Source: Phoronis australis
Taxonomy: Eukaryota > Phoronida > Phoronidae
Reading direction: 5' to 3'
NCBI GenBank assembly: GCA_002633005.1
Contig: NMRA01000214.1
Span: forward strand, 23,336-87,335
Length of the DNA stretch: 64,000 nucleotides
Part shown: positions 50,615-61,978 of the stretch, in pieces
Layout: each line of letters opens with the position of its first letter
Numbering within the stretch: the stretch's first letter is position 1
Notes under the pieces: generated by a model
The model's input: the letters and a program-made list of their open reading frames with translations, nothing else
Database searches by the model: none
What the model was told of the DNA's origin: nothing
Position numbers and translations under genes: made by a program

Positions 50615-50950
50615 ATGCTACATTTACTTGAAATTGTCGCGTAACCGTGGAATTAGTTGCGCTGGCCACTGCCAAACATTTTGCTACAGCTAAATTCATA
50701 TGTCTTCCAGCAGTGAAGGTAAGATTTGTCTTGTAAACAAAGCCGCCGTCGACACTTTTGGTCACTTCGAGTTTCGACAAAACTGCAGCCATAGGCCAAT
50801 CCCATCTTAAAGTAGCTTTAGGATATACACTGTCGGTTGTGCATTGAATAGTGTGTGTTACATTCTCCACGGTTGAGAACGAGCTTTCTGTGTCGTCGAA
50901 AAATCCCCGCTGCTCACTTAAGTCAGATATGTACAGTGTTGTAGGTCCAT
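50615..50950 (-). CDS. Type A Ig exon, near-identical to the next upstream copy
   Basis: A 336-bp, phase 1-1 exon, acceptor CATTCCAG, donor T|GTGAGT. It differs from the exon at 52,366-52,701 only at 50,640 (C here, T at 52,391), a synonymous Thr codon change, so the two encode the same domain. Both lack the NAT sequon (KAT instead) and have KTNLT in place of KRNLT. Cys 37, Trp 50/52, Cys 92 are kept. Confidence 0.9.
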
Positions 50951-51176
50951 CTGGAATGTCAAGATGGGAAGTCGATTCTAAATATTAGCAGTCAGTTCCT
51001 ACGCTCTATCACTAAGTCATCGATGCGCAAGTGTGACAATGGTGCCCCACGGTGAGATTTAATGCTTTTGGGTGATCTTGAAAACTTGTGGGGTAGCGTT
51101 CTTCCTTTCAAACTGTTGACTGCTTTTTAATCCACAAAGTTCGGAAACGAATAATTAATTTCACTGAACATAAGGC

Positions 51177-51300
51177 GGGCCTCGCTATCCGCAAAACTGT
51201 CAAGAACTGGCAAATGCATTGTCGTGCTGGTGGGCCTCGCTATCCGCAAAACTGTCAAGAACTGGCACATGCATTGTCGTGCTGGTGGGCCTCGTTCACT
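51177..51300. repeat. Local tandem duplication of 55 bp in an array intron
   Basis: A unit starting gggcctcgctatccgcaaaa is present twice in tandem with one base difference, followed by a partial third copy. Other array introns have this segment once, so the duplication is recent and local. Confidence 0.85.
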
Positions 51301-51539
51301 TTCCATGCCCTGTACGAAAATGTTAAACTGCGAATTCAAAGTGGCGCTTATACGCATTCCGTTCACTTGGTTCATGAAATGGTTAGCTAAATATAATGCT
51401 TTCACGGTATGGAATGTTACAAAATCGATTTCGTGAGATTAAAAGGCCTTACTTGAACTACGTTTTCGGTCTGGTGATTGAGATGAAGAGCACCTTACAT
51501 AATTTTGCTACATATCACGTAGAAGGAGAGATATCGCAA

Positions 51540-51618
51540 TTCTTCATTGAGTTTCATAAAACGCTGAATCCGTGTGATAACCCCGAGTGGTGTTTCAATT
51601 CTCTTTGTTTTGGACCGC
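51540..51618 (-). pseudogene. Internally deleted type B Ig exon
   Basis: Only the two ends of a B exon remain. The 3' end (attgagtttcataaaacg on the plus strand) is joined directly to the 5' portion (tgtgataaccccgagtgg), removing about 225 bp, including both Cys. No usable acceptor or donor remains. Confidence 0.85.
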
Positions 51619-52365
51619 TTTTAATTTCTGTAAAAATCAAATGGGTGTTTTCGCGTCATCATATTTCAGAAAAACAAAAGTCGGACGGAATTGTCGCTTT
51701 TACCTCATGGCTTCCTTCATATGTTCAAAGTGTAAATGTGGACCTCAGGGGCCTCCAAAACTGAAGCGTCTAAATAACAGACCTCGGAAGCCCAGCAACA
51801 TCTAATGCTTGCGCTAATGTTTGCAGGTACTTTTTTATTTCAAAACTTCAGTAATTGGATGACCGTGTCGTTTTGCCCCTTTGACGTAATTGCCTCCAAT
51901 GATTCCCAACCACGTGTAATTCAGTAATTATGTTATACTGTAAACATTTGCCTTTACACAACACTAATAAAGACTGTAAAAGTAAACTATTGTTAAAGTG
52001 CAATTCTAATAAACGCATATGATTGTACTGACAACTTAATGGACAAAACCGTTCATAACCGCAGAATAGACAAGTCTATGACGTACATGTACGTCACGAG
52101 CTCTTTGGACTGACCGTGGGTGTACAAAAAGCACATGTATATTTGTAGCGCACAGAAATGACTTTCAACAGTTTTCGTTTAATAGCAATTTAGCGCAATG
52201 ACATTAAGCCACAGAATGCGACCCAGAATCCAGTTTCATCAAACACGCTCGCATTCCAATATCAACGCCAATTTTTTTCCTCGGATTCTCCAATAACTGC
52301 TTAATAATGTAAAGTCTCAGTGCTCACTAGCCACCAAAGCTCGTTCCAATGTTATCAACACTCAC

Positions 52366-52701
52366 ATGCTACATTTACTTGAAATTGTCGTGTAACCGTG
52401 GAATTAGTTGCGCTGGCCACTGCCAAACATTTTGCTACAGCTAAATTCATATGTCTTCCAGCAGTGAAGGTAAGATTTGTCTTGTAAACAAAGCCGCCGT
52501 CGACACTTTTGGTCACTTCGAGTTTCGACAAAACTGCAGCCATAGGCCAATCCCATCTTAAAGTAGCTTTAGGATATACACTGTCGGTTGTGCATTGAAT
52601 AGTGTGTGTTACATTCTCCACGGTTGAGAACGAGCTTTCTGTGTCGTCGAAAAATCCCCGCTGCTCACTTAAGTCAGATATGTACAGTGTTGTAGGTCCA
52701 T
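52366..52701 (-). CDS. Type A Ig exon, near-identical to the next downstream copy
   Basis: A 336-bp, phase 1-1 exon, acceptor CATTCCAG, donor T|GTGAGT. The encoded domain is identical to that at 50,615-50,950. The base that differs (52,391) and about 45 bp of intron after the donor match the A exon at 35,874 instead, so this copy looks like a mosaic of two sources. Confidence 0.9.
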
Positions 52702-53229
52702 CTGGAATGTCAAGATGGGAAGTCGACATTAGCAGTCAGTTGCTACGCTCTATCACTAAGTCATCGATGCCTAGATGTGGCAATGTTACACCACAATTAG
52801 ATTTGATGCATTTGGATGGTTAATAACTTTCGTGGGGTATCCTTTCTTTCAATGTTGACTGCTTTTTATCCACAGAGTTTGGCAGCGAAGAATTGATTTC
52901 ATTACACTGATAGCAGCCCTCGCTATCTGCAAAACTGTGAAGGACTGGCACATGGATTGTCGCGCTAGTGGGCCTCGTTCACTTTCCATGCCATCTATAA
53001 AAATGTTACATTAAAAGTTCCAAAATGACGCTTATACGCATTCCGCTCACTTGGGTCGTGAATTGGTTAGTTAGATATAATCCTTTGAAGGTATTGAATA
53101 CTGCGAGACCGATTTCGTGTGATTAAAAGGCTTAACTTGAATTACATTTTCCGTCAGTTGATCGACATGTGATGCAGCTTTCATAAGTTTTGCTCCAAAT
53201 CACGTAATAGGAGAGATGTCATGTTTTTC

Positions 53230-53535
53230 AAAAAGCATTGAGTTTCACAATACGCTGAATCCAGGTTGAGCACATCGGTAGAAAACGAATAGCGAGACAC
53301 AACAGTAACTTGGTTCAACATCAGGGGGACGTCAATAGAAGACTTTAGTTGAAACCTTCTTTTGACGTTTAATATGCGACTTCTTGCATATTGTGAACGA
53401 TTCATGTTAACGTTAGGACCCACACTATCGGTTTCACAAGTCAATACAAGTGATGTATTCTTGTGAACGTAGTGTTCTGATTCTGTCACAATCCCGTGTG
53501 GTGTGTTTATTGTCAACTCAATGTTCTCGGACCGT
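53230..53535 (-). pseudogene. Broken type B Ig exon
   Basis: A full-length B relative with three clear defects: a 5-bp insertion early in the exon that causes a stop soon after D-G-P, a 2-bp deletion that destroys the VVCRAIRS segment containing the second Cys, and a donor changed from GT to GA. The W in NMTW is also replaced (NMNR). A weak AG remains at the acceptor. Confidence 0.88.
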
Positions 53536-55653
53536 CTCTAATTTCTGTAAAAACACACGGGTGTCTTCTTGTGAGCTTATTAAATCAAAACCAATCTGTA
53601 CCGAAAATGCAATTTTGCCCCAGACTACCTCGATTTGACACAAATATTCAAAAATGCACTGGAGGCATCGGAAACAAAAAACGCAAAGTTGCAGGCTGCG
53701 CTTAACTTTACAGGTATTAGCACGAGTGAGAAACAACATGACAACCGTTCTTCCAAGCCGGACAGACTCCCCACAAAACAGGACCTACGGTGATCAAACT
53801 GGACCGCCGCACCAGAAAATGGGATCGACTCACCTAAAAAACATGACCGCCCCATCACGAAACAGGACCGAGAGAGGCTGAACATAGCCGCCGGAGTTGA
53901 AACTTGACCGCAATGACAAGTACTCTGTTTTAGGACGGGCGTAGGCCTGCACAGATGATACAATGGGGCTATTTACTCACGAAGATAAATCCACTGAAAT
54001 GTCTTGTGCGCTACAGGACATCCCATACTGGTCACTTCGCTTTGTAAAATGCAACGCTTTCGAGCTTTAACTTCACGAAGATTATTCATTATGAGAATCT
54101 GTAGACCCGCTGTCATAACTTACATTAATTTTTCGAGTCTTCATGAACCAAGAAAAGCTAACGACAATAAGCTATTCACAGATTTTCAAATACCAAAATA
54201 TCCCTAAGGCCCGCTTATGCGAGACCCTATCGCGTGTTTTTTCTGAAATCAGGGTAACTTAATTCCGCCATAGACTTTTTTAAAAGTCACCAGTATTTAT
54301 ATTATTTTTCTATTACCCGCATTGAGAGTTTTCATGGTTATGTTATTTTGGAATTAAAGCGATTCCCCACAGTGTGTACCAAGATTGTATGTACATGTAC
54401 CTGTGCACCACGCACAATGTAGTGTCTTAAATTTATGGCTGTAGCAATAAGTCTAGGTTAGTATTGTTTTGCCTTTCGTATTGGATGAAACAAAAGAAGG
54501 AAAGTAACATCGATAGCAATACGTTTGATTTACATGTTCAAGATGAAATGCTATTAGTGTTTTCCGAATTACCACTTCATTTCCGTTTCACGTAACTTCT
54601 GTTTTTTATGAAAACCATAAAAGTCCGATGTTTATAGCCTTCAATAAAAAGTGGTACATTTTAAAAACAATCCCTGTTAACATAGAGAATAATTATGAGA
54701 CGAGTAGTCTTACACGCCATAATTTGGTCACGTCACGTAGTCTATAGTTAAGTCTGAAAAGATCTCTGTACCGATCGGGGCTCAAACCTCATAATTTCTG
54801 CATACCATGCAGACGCTATAGGCCTCTGACTGAACATTAATAATTCTTACTAACAACATATCAACGCATGCCACCTTTAAGTTTCATACGAGTCCGATCA
54901 GCCATTTTTGTGATCTGATGTTCCGAAGTTTCCGAACTTAGACAGTTTCTAGATCACCATCACAAGTCAGCGCTACGAGCGCAAATGCCTGATTTAAGTC
55001 AGTTACATGTACCTGAGCACTAATCTCAAGTCAAGGCTTAAACTTAAGATCATTGAATGAACTATCGCGTTCACATGCTCACAACACTGCGCCATCCCTG
55101 TACTTAGCGATGTTTTATTCGATGCTCCCAGCTGAACTTGTAGCCTCGAGTCCGTGCTGTACGGTGGCCGGGAAAGGACATGCCAATCATGATTTCCCAT
55201 CTCGGGAGGCTGACTCAAGTCGAGCTCTCGATTGATAACTCGAGCGTTCGATTTAGGAAAAATAAAGTAGCATGTCCTTTCCCAGCCACCATACTGATGG
55301 ACTCGAGCAGGTTCACGTAACAATACATGTACTGTAGGAATACAGTGGATGTTCGCAACCAATCGACACTCTCGCGTGTAGCAGCAGTATGCCCAATGCG
55401 ATTTTTTATCCAGTTTTTAATGTGTCGAGTAGGATGGACATGTTCACTTCTTGAACACTGGCATTTCATAAATTTTTTGTATTGGTCTCCGCAAGTTTCA
55501 CTTGCTATATTCAGTATGTTCTATTGCATATGCATCATTATATCAACACTTTAATGTGCGAGGCTAGTATGGAAGGTGTCATAAACTGACTAAGTTAAAA
55601 TCCTTTCAAACCCTGTATCAAATCATATAAAAAACAAATCTCTCAATACTTAC
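53536..55653. other. Intron, no gene seen; the expected A exon is absent
   Basis: About 2.1 kb between a broken and an intact B exon. In the alternating pattern an A exon would be expected here, but I find none. A hairpin-forming inverted repeat lies at 55.15-55.31 kb. Confidence 0.5.
55145..55307. repeat. Inverted repeat with about 40-bp arms
   Basis: The arm 55,145-55,184 (CTCGAGTCC...GGTGGCCGGGAAAGGACATG) is matched by the reverse complement of 55,269-55,307, with a few mismatches and a spacer of about 85 bp that is itself partly self-complementary. It could be a hairpin or the ends of a small element. Confidence 0.7.
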
Positions 55654-55956
55654 GCAGCACATTGAGTTTCACAAACCGCTGAGTCCACGTTGAGCCTGCA
55701 GGTGGAGAACGAATTGCGCTACACACAACTGTGAATTGATTCCACTTCGGGGTGACATCAATAATTGTCTTCAGTTGAAAACCTCCACTTACGTTCATAA
55801 CGCGGCCTACTGCACCGTGTGACCAGGTCATGTTAACGTAGGGGTTAACATCATCCGTTTCACAAGTCAAACTAAGTGACGTATTCGTGAGCACGTCGTA
55901 TGCAGACTTATTGATAGTTCTGTGTAGGGTTTTTATTGCCAATGTTTTTGGACCGT
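55654..55956 (-). CDS. Type B Ig exon, most divergent and most upstream copy
   Basis: A 303-bp, phase 1-1 exon, acceptor TTTACAG, donor C|GTAAGT. It ends in C, not T, so its junction codon is CAT (His) when joined to an exon starting AT. Cys 32, Trp 45 and Cys 79 are kept. It differs from the other B copies in RTINKSAYDV, GRVMNVSG and TIIDVTPKW, and carries additional sequons (NKS, NVS). Confidence 0.88.
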
Positions 55957-56930
55957 CTGTAAATTCAAGAAATTCGTGAATATCTAATAACATTTCATTA
56001 AGGCAACACTACATCAGACCCGCCTGTGTTGGATTAACCATTAAGTCAAATAAATTACACGTACAGCTTGGGGCCTCGCGGAAAATGGAACTTCCCGTCT
56101 CCATAATGCTCTGTGGCTGGGGCAATCCATTAAGCTAAAAAGCAGTTTCAAAGGGCACGGAATGGGCCCTTGTCTCATCTACGCATGGCCCCCTTAAAAG
56201 CTGTTTCGACAGGGAGGCAGTTCCAACTTTGAGATGGAAGATGTGAATTGTAATAACTGGGCCACAGATGTTTCATAATTTAAGGCCCCAAGAACCTTAA
56301 CTGATGAGGCACTGCGTCCCGTGATTGCTCAAGGGCAGTGGTTTAATAACCGAAGAAAACTGATACAGAAGTGTCATATAATCAACAATTTTGGTCCAGG
56401 TGTTACATTTGGGACCTGATTGCATGTTGAGTGCAATTTATGCTGCTGTAAATACATTAGTTTCAACTATTTTGGGAAAGTTTGATGATCGAACAGGCTA
56501 AACGGCGTCGAGTCGAAACTGACCTTCCTTTTCAACTTCCCATATCAGAGGGCACTGTTGAAGTAGTCCGGGAGAGGAATACGGAAAACTTTATCACATG
56601 GCCGTATTGCGTATGGGATAATATCCTATCGCGGTAAAAAAATAATATGAAGTTGAGTTTATGAGAGTAAAATGTGTAAGTCGGATTTGAATGTGAGCTA
56701 ATTAAACAGGATGGCGAAATATAGTTTCACGGGTCATGCTTCAAATAATATGTCTTGCAGCCCTAAATATCTCAGTCAAATAAGTGACAAAAATCGTCTT
56801 GGAAACAACAACAATTAGACCATGCTATGGGAATTTCTTATATGTAACTACTTTTTTGACGTTGTAAAATAGTTCAATAGAAATAGTGCAATGCTTGCTC
56901 GCCATTGATCATGGTATTACCAACACTCAC

Positions 56931-57263
56931 ATTCTACCTTCACCCAAATATCTTCAGTGATATTCAAACCCGTCATGACAGCAGCAGCTGAACAAGTGGC
57001 TTTAGTTAAATGCATGCTTCTGTCTGCCGTGAAGGTAATATTTCTCTGGTAAATAAGTGCTTCGTTGGTGCCTTCGGCTACCTCTACTCGCGACGAAAAA
57101 CCACTCACAGGCCAATTCCACCTGAGAGTAGCGTTAGGATACACACTGTCTGTTTTGCAATGCATGGTGTAGGTTACATTCTCTACAGCTATGAAAGAAC
57201 TGTTGGTGTCGAAACGGCCTTGATTTTCACTTACGTCAGAGATGTACAGTGCGTTGGGTCCAT
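56931..57263 (-). CDS. Type A Ig exon, most divergent and most upstream copy
   Basis: A 333-bp, phase 1-1 exon, one codon shorter than the others, acceptor AATTGTAG, donor T|GTGAGT. It keeps Cys 36, Trp 49/51 and Cys 91, but the second half is distinct (EALIYQRNITF, MTGLNITEDIW). Five sequons (NSS, NVT, NAT, NIT, NIT) make it the most heavily marked domain. Its divergence suggests it has escaped the homogenisation seen further down the array. Confidence 0.88.
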
Positions 57264-58842
57264 CTACAATTTGAAAGCAGAAGTCAATACTGATCACGCC
57301 CTGTCGAATTTTGCTTTGAATCACGCTGTCATCTAACGGCAGATGTAACAATCTCAAGCCACATGTAATTCACCCTTCGCGGAAAGCGAAACCTTATGGT
57401 GTGCATGTCCACTTGTGGACTGGACATGCACTGTAGGTGTTTGTTTATTGAAATCTGTTGCGCAAATGAAGGTAAGCCATAAAATAGTTTTCTGACGGCT
57501 TTTGAGGTCATGTCCGCGTAGGGTGCCTCCCCCAAAATCCGACTATGCAATGACAGACGGAAGTCGGCGTGCAAGTCTCACTGCACATGCCTTGGTTTGG
57601 CGTCTACCATAGCCAAATAATTCAGGCGATAGTCGAAGGAGCAGGTGTGCTGAAGCCTGGCTTGTACATGTACATGTATGGCAGCTTATGACAGGTAGAC
57701 TTAACTGTGAGGTAGCGGTTAATCACATGACGAATTGTTCAAACATCACGTCGATTTAGTGCCCCACTACGTCGACGAAGTATTCCATCAAGTTGATTTG
57801 GTTGGTTGTTGCTCCCTAGGAGTCATTGAAACGGCAACGGAGATTTCACCACGCTCCAGTAAGATGCACCACGATAGACTACCGGATATATTTAGGTAAA
57901 CAAGCTACAACTTGGGGACCCTAGCAAAACAAGTGCCCCTCTTTGTAGAAGCCGGGGCTCAAGCTAAATTTTCAAATGTAACACCTTACTCTTAAATCGG
58001 CATTTCCCCGCAGTTCATGTTACAGTTTTAACTGAAGTGCTTTGGGTTTTTAAAGACATAACCGCGCTCATCCAGTCTTGAACTGTTACCGAATGCGTAC
58101 ATGCTTCATTGACAAGTTTACAATTTTAGGACTGGTAAACTCCAATAAACTCCAAAGCATTTTCGTTAGTCACTGTTGATCCCGATGCTCTTGTTAGTAC
58201 AGAAATTGAAATCTTATCAGAATAAGAGATATCACGAGCTTAAGGTTATGAAACTTTTAATATACCTCGCTGTGTGCATTGTTCTCCAAGACGTTGTTAT
58301 GAAATGTCTTTAAAACGTCCCACTTTTGCATCGGGGTTCATTGAAAATAGAACTTTTGTGATTTTCAAGAAATTAAACACCCTTCAGCCACATCAAATTA
58401 AAACAGAATTATGTTTTAGGAATTGCAATATTGTTTTTGAGATCTCATCTTGAACATTATATATCAAACGAATTTTGGTCGTGTTATTGATACCGATGAT
58501 GTGTTAGCAATGTGCATTTTCTTTTTTTGCTAAATTTCACTACAAGGATACGGACGTGTGACTCAATTAAAAGCTGATTTGTAAAGCAATGGAAAACTCA
58601 AATTTTCAGATTCAGGAAATATATAATTTTACTCAGTTAAAATCTGTATTTTTGTATATCTTTGTCTAAATACGCAGACATTTCAATGTGCTTCCACATG
58701 ACCTAAAGTAGTCTAATTCATTTAGTTTATTGGCAGCTAAACACCGCGGAAATGACACTCGCGCTCAACAGGATGGCATTTGGGAACTGCGTCTTTATTC
58801 GTTTAGTCTCAGGCTGCCCTGCTTTAAAAAGTATGACCACCT

Positions 58843-58945
58843 GAAACCCCCTCGACCCCCTTGACCACTACAACCCTCGACCCCTTCGACCCACAACCCC
58901 CTCGATCCACGACCCCTGACCCACTTTCCCCTCGACCCACGACCT
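58843..58945. repeat. C-rich minisatellite
   Basis: Imperfect tandem copies of a unit of about 11 bp resembling CCCCCTCGACC. The purine-rich strand gives a Gly/Val-rich frame that I do not regard as a gene. Confidence 0.75.
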
Positions 58946-60226
58946 GTGGCAATAGAGGTGTCTGTGCGCTTTTTACATATCTCATATTAATCTTATTACG
59001 TCCCTGGGCGACTTTCCCATAAGACATACGTACACGCGAGTCTGCTCTGGCTGAAGTCTGGTGAAAACAGAAAATGGTCTTGAATAGCGCATTGTGAGTG
59101 CTCTACCGTTATCCCTATGTCGTGCAAGTCAACATAACGCGCAGCACAGTTCCACGAGCGGCTATCACCGGCACAGTTCTAATAAACGTAGGGAGAGAGA
59201 GTACGTTAACGTGATTGTACATAATTTCATATTTTTATTATTTGCTTTATATTTTATACTCGTTTACAATATACTCCATATAACTAGTAAACAAAAGCTC
59301 TTTTCGCCAGAGAAATGTGTTTTGAACAAAGCTGAAAATTTTACTCACAGAGGTGTTTGACATAGAGAAGCAAACTGATTCTGAATTCTTAGCTCAGCAA
59401 AGGTGGGACAAACTAACATGATCTCTGCAAGTAAAGACGTTTTGAGAGCAGAGAAAGTGTATTTCAACCTCTATGCATGGGACAGTACAAAATTCACACA
59501 AACTTAAAGCTCCTCAATACGAGTAAAAATACCAAAACGTCCAGTTTACGCTTTCAGCGGCAAGATTCCACATCTAAATTGAGAATATAGGGACTTTTTC
59601 CCTAGAAATTTAATTTTTTAATTGTAATTCTGTTTGATAGTTTGTTTCAAATAATTTACCTTGGGTTTACTCAAAAATTCAGCCCTCTATTCAACAACCA
59701 TTTGGCACCCCCTGAATTTTACCTGATTTGCACTCCTCCCTTGTACCCCTTTGCTGGCACCTGGGGGCAACCCCCCCCCCCTGAACCCCCAGGAGCATTC
59801 ATTAAAATTATGTAGTTCTTGGAGGTGTGAAGTGTTATAAGAAACGGTTATTTGCCTTATTAAGAACTCAGAACTCAAACATGAAACAAAACCATTATGG
59901 CTTTTGAAGGGGAGCTTCAAGAGAATGAAAGCAAATACACTAAAACAGTCATTTTCATTCTCTAATTTTACCCATTTTTAATCACTCAGTAATTTTATTG
60001 CACTTCGAACGTCATTAAGTATAAATTTATCAGTGTATACATGATTCAAACTCCGCCGCTAAATTAGTGTTGTCTATTCGCCGCTTGGGGCCCTAGTTTT
60101 TCGACTGATAACCATTGCGGCGAATGGCAAGATGGCGGAGTGAACACTCCTATCGTACTACACTCCTTGATAAGACCGGCGTTTTCGTGACAGCTAACAG
60201 CCAGAAGTACGACTTCACTTTTTGTT

Positions 60227-60532
60227 GTGCCTGGCGATGGGCCATGTTTATTTGGGCGTGACTGCTTAACTCCTTTGCTTGGGCCTGATTGGTGTGACTG
60301 TCTCCTGATTGATCGTAAAGCGGTTAACAAGATATTCGCGAAAGCTAGTGACTTAGACAAAATGTTAAATACGTTTGCTCACTTATTTTCGGATGAATTT
60401 GGTCTCATAAAAGGCGTAGAACCACGTTTGCACATACCATCTGATGTGAAACCACGGGTTTTTAAATCTCGCTCAGTGATATTTGCTCTCTGCGAGAAAG
60501 TAGACGAGGAACTTGACCGTAAGGACCGTTAG
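60227..60532 (+). pseudogene. Gypsy protease/RT linker remnant
   Basis: Contains GDGPCLFGRDCL, the usual G-x-G-P-x-L-L-G-R-D-W-L linker motif, then GLIKGVEPRLHI and FKSRSVIFAL, the N-terminal RT signature. The expected Trp of the linker motif is Cys here. Confidence 0.82.
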
Positions 60533-60546
60533 GAATTTTTAGCCCT

Positions 60547-60741
60547 GTGGAATCTTCGAGATGGGCTATAGTCATTGCTTCAGTGGAAAAGGCTAACAGG
60601 AAAATTACTATTTGCGGAGAATATCGATTGATTGTGAACCAAGTTGCACTTCTTGATAGATACCCATCACCGAAAATTGTCGAGCTGCTGACTAAGTTAG
60701 CGCATGGTAGTCAGTTTCGAAACTACTTACACTCAACGTGA
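60547..60741 (+). pseudogene. Gypsy RT finger region remnant
   Basis: Contains SSRWAIVIASVEKANRKITI and CGEYRLIVN followed by RYPSPKI, matching the gypsy pattern W-A-x-P-I-V ... C-x-D-Y-x-x-x-N ... Y-P-L-P. The frame is lost before the first catalytic Asp motif. Confidence 0.82.
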
Positions 60742-60829
60742 CCTGTGTTACCAGGAGCGACTAGCGTGGGGAATCGCGTTAGCCCTGCGAGTTGGTAACG
60801 CGCCATAGACAAGGGTTACCCGGATTCAT

Positions 60830-60995
60830 AGTGTACTTAGATGGCATGGCCGTTACAAGTAAATACGGGATCAGCACTTTGCAAGTCTGAAAACTGTTTT
60901 GCAAAAGCTGTCAGATGCAGGGATCAGATTGAATCATTCAAAGTGTAATTTTTTACTGGACGAGATCGGGTATTTACACCATCGTATTGACTATT
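60830..60995 (+). pseudogene. Gypsy RT catalytic region remnant, YLDG in place of YLDD
   Basis: A VYLDGMAVTSK segment replaces the expected Y-L-D-D-I-x-V, so the second catalytic Asp is lost. Downstream, in shifted frames, the L-x-x-A-G-I-x-L-N-x-x-K-C and Y-L-x-H-R-I patterns can be followed. Confidence 0.7.
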
Positions 60996-61113
60996 GACGC
61001 ACAAGGTCTCCATCCTAAGATTGGGGCCATTAAAAATGCCCCAGTGTCGAAAGATGTGTCTGAACTGAGAGTTTACATCGGAATGGGAAATTACTAGGGG
61101 ATATACATCCAGA

Positions 61114-61362
61114 ATGCGTCAACACAGTTTGCACCTTTGTACAAGTTACTACAAAAAAAACAACTCTTGGCGTTGGACGACCGGCCAAGTACACGCATTT
61201 CATGCATCAAGGGATTTCCTATGTTTTGACGCTGTGCTCGCTCATTATGATACGGAGAAACCGATAGTTTTCACTTGTGATACCTCTGCGTATGGTGTCG
61301 GTGCTGCTATTGCTCATACCCATCCGGATAAGCACCGATGGCTTTTAACTCAGAAACTCTGA
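61114..61362 (+). pseudogene. Gypsy RNase H remnant
   Basis: Contains a WRWTTGQVHAF segment, VLAHYDTEKPIVFTCDTSAY and GVGAAIAH, the typical gypsy RNase H start (D-A-S-x-x-G-x-G-A-V-L-x-H). Further RNase H sequence follows in broken frames to about 61,500, and an N-A-D-A-L-S-R-L-P motif is at about 61,605-61,635. Confidence 0.85.
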
Positions 61363-61792
61363 GCCGTGCGGAAAAGAAATATAGTCAATTAGACAAGAGA
61401 GGGGCTTCAATTATTTTCGAGCTAAAGCACTTTCATCAGTATTTGTAAGAGGAGAAACTTCGTTTTCGAGACTGACCATCAGTCTTTGCTGAATATTTTG
61501 GAACGAAAAAGGGATTTTGCAACTGACATTTGATCGCTTAACGCGTTTGTCGTTAATACTATCAGCATATTGTTACGTTTGGTATAAACCGGGATCTCAA
61601 CTCGAAAATGCTGACGCGCTGAGCCGATTACCAGTCAACCCTGCTCCGACAGATGTCGCTGTACCCGGACGAACGAATTAGCTCAAGAAACAGTTGTCTT
61701 AGACATGAGCAAACGTGGCAGAGATGAAACGTTTGACTGCACGAGACCCTGTTCTTTCGTAAGTCGTGCACTTTGAGAAACATGATTAGCAG

Positions 61793-61978
61793 TTGGACAG
61801 TGGTGACCATTTTACAATCGTACAGTGTAAGCTCGAGCTGAGTTTGGAGGATAGTTGTTTGCTTTGGGGGTGTTCTTTAGTAATCCCCACTGCATTGCGT
61901 ACTATCATTCTCAGTGAACTTCATGAAGCCCACCCAGAAATGTTGAGAAAGAAGGCATTGGCTAGGTGCTACGTGTAG
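61793..61978 (+). pseudogene. Gypsy integrase zinc-binding region remnant
   Basis: Contains CLLWGCSLVIPTALR and LHEAHPEMLRKKALARCYV, matching the H2C2-type segment before the integrase core. The copy stops here, and sequence of the MITE family follows. Confidence 0.78.

Larger units (their letters stand above)
30944..57263 (-). repeat. Tandem array of alternating type A and type B Ig exon units
   Basis: Units of one A exon, an intron, one B exon and an intron repeat with a spacing of about 1.8 kb where no insertion intervenes (for example A starts at 38,087, 36,209 and 34,412). Larger spacings contain insertions. Intron segments are duplicated too: a segment containing tgatttcact, then ggtgaaggac or a close variant, then gttcactttg, recurs in many A-side introns. 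There are nine A exons, five intact B exons and four broken B exons, alternating except for one missing A between 55.65 and 53.5 kb. Confidence 0.88.

Noticed and set aside
53654-53881. Plus-strand ORF with repeated Arg/Thr/Ser segments
   Set aside because: It comes from a short degenerate A/C-rich repetitive stretch, with no splice sites or recognisable domain.
58824-59027. Gly/Val-rich minus-strand ORF
   Set aside because: It is the translation of the C-rich minisatellite and has no other support.
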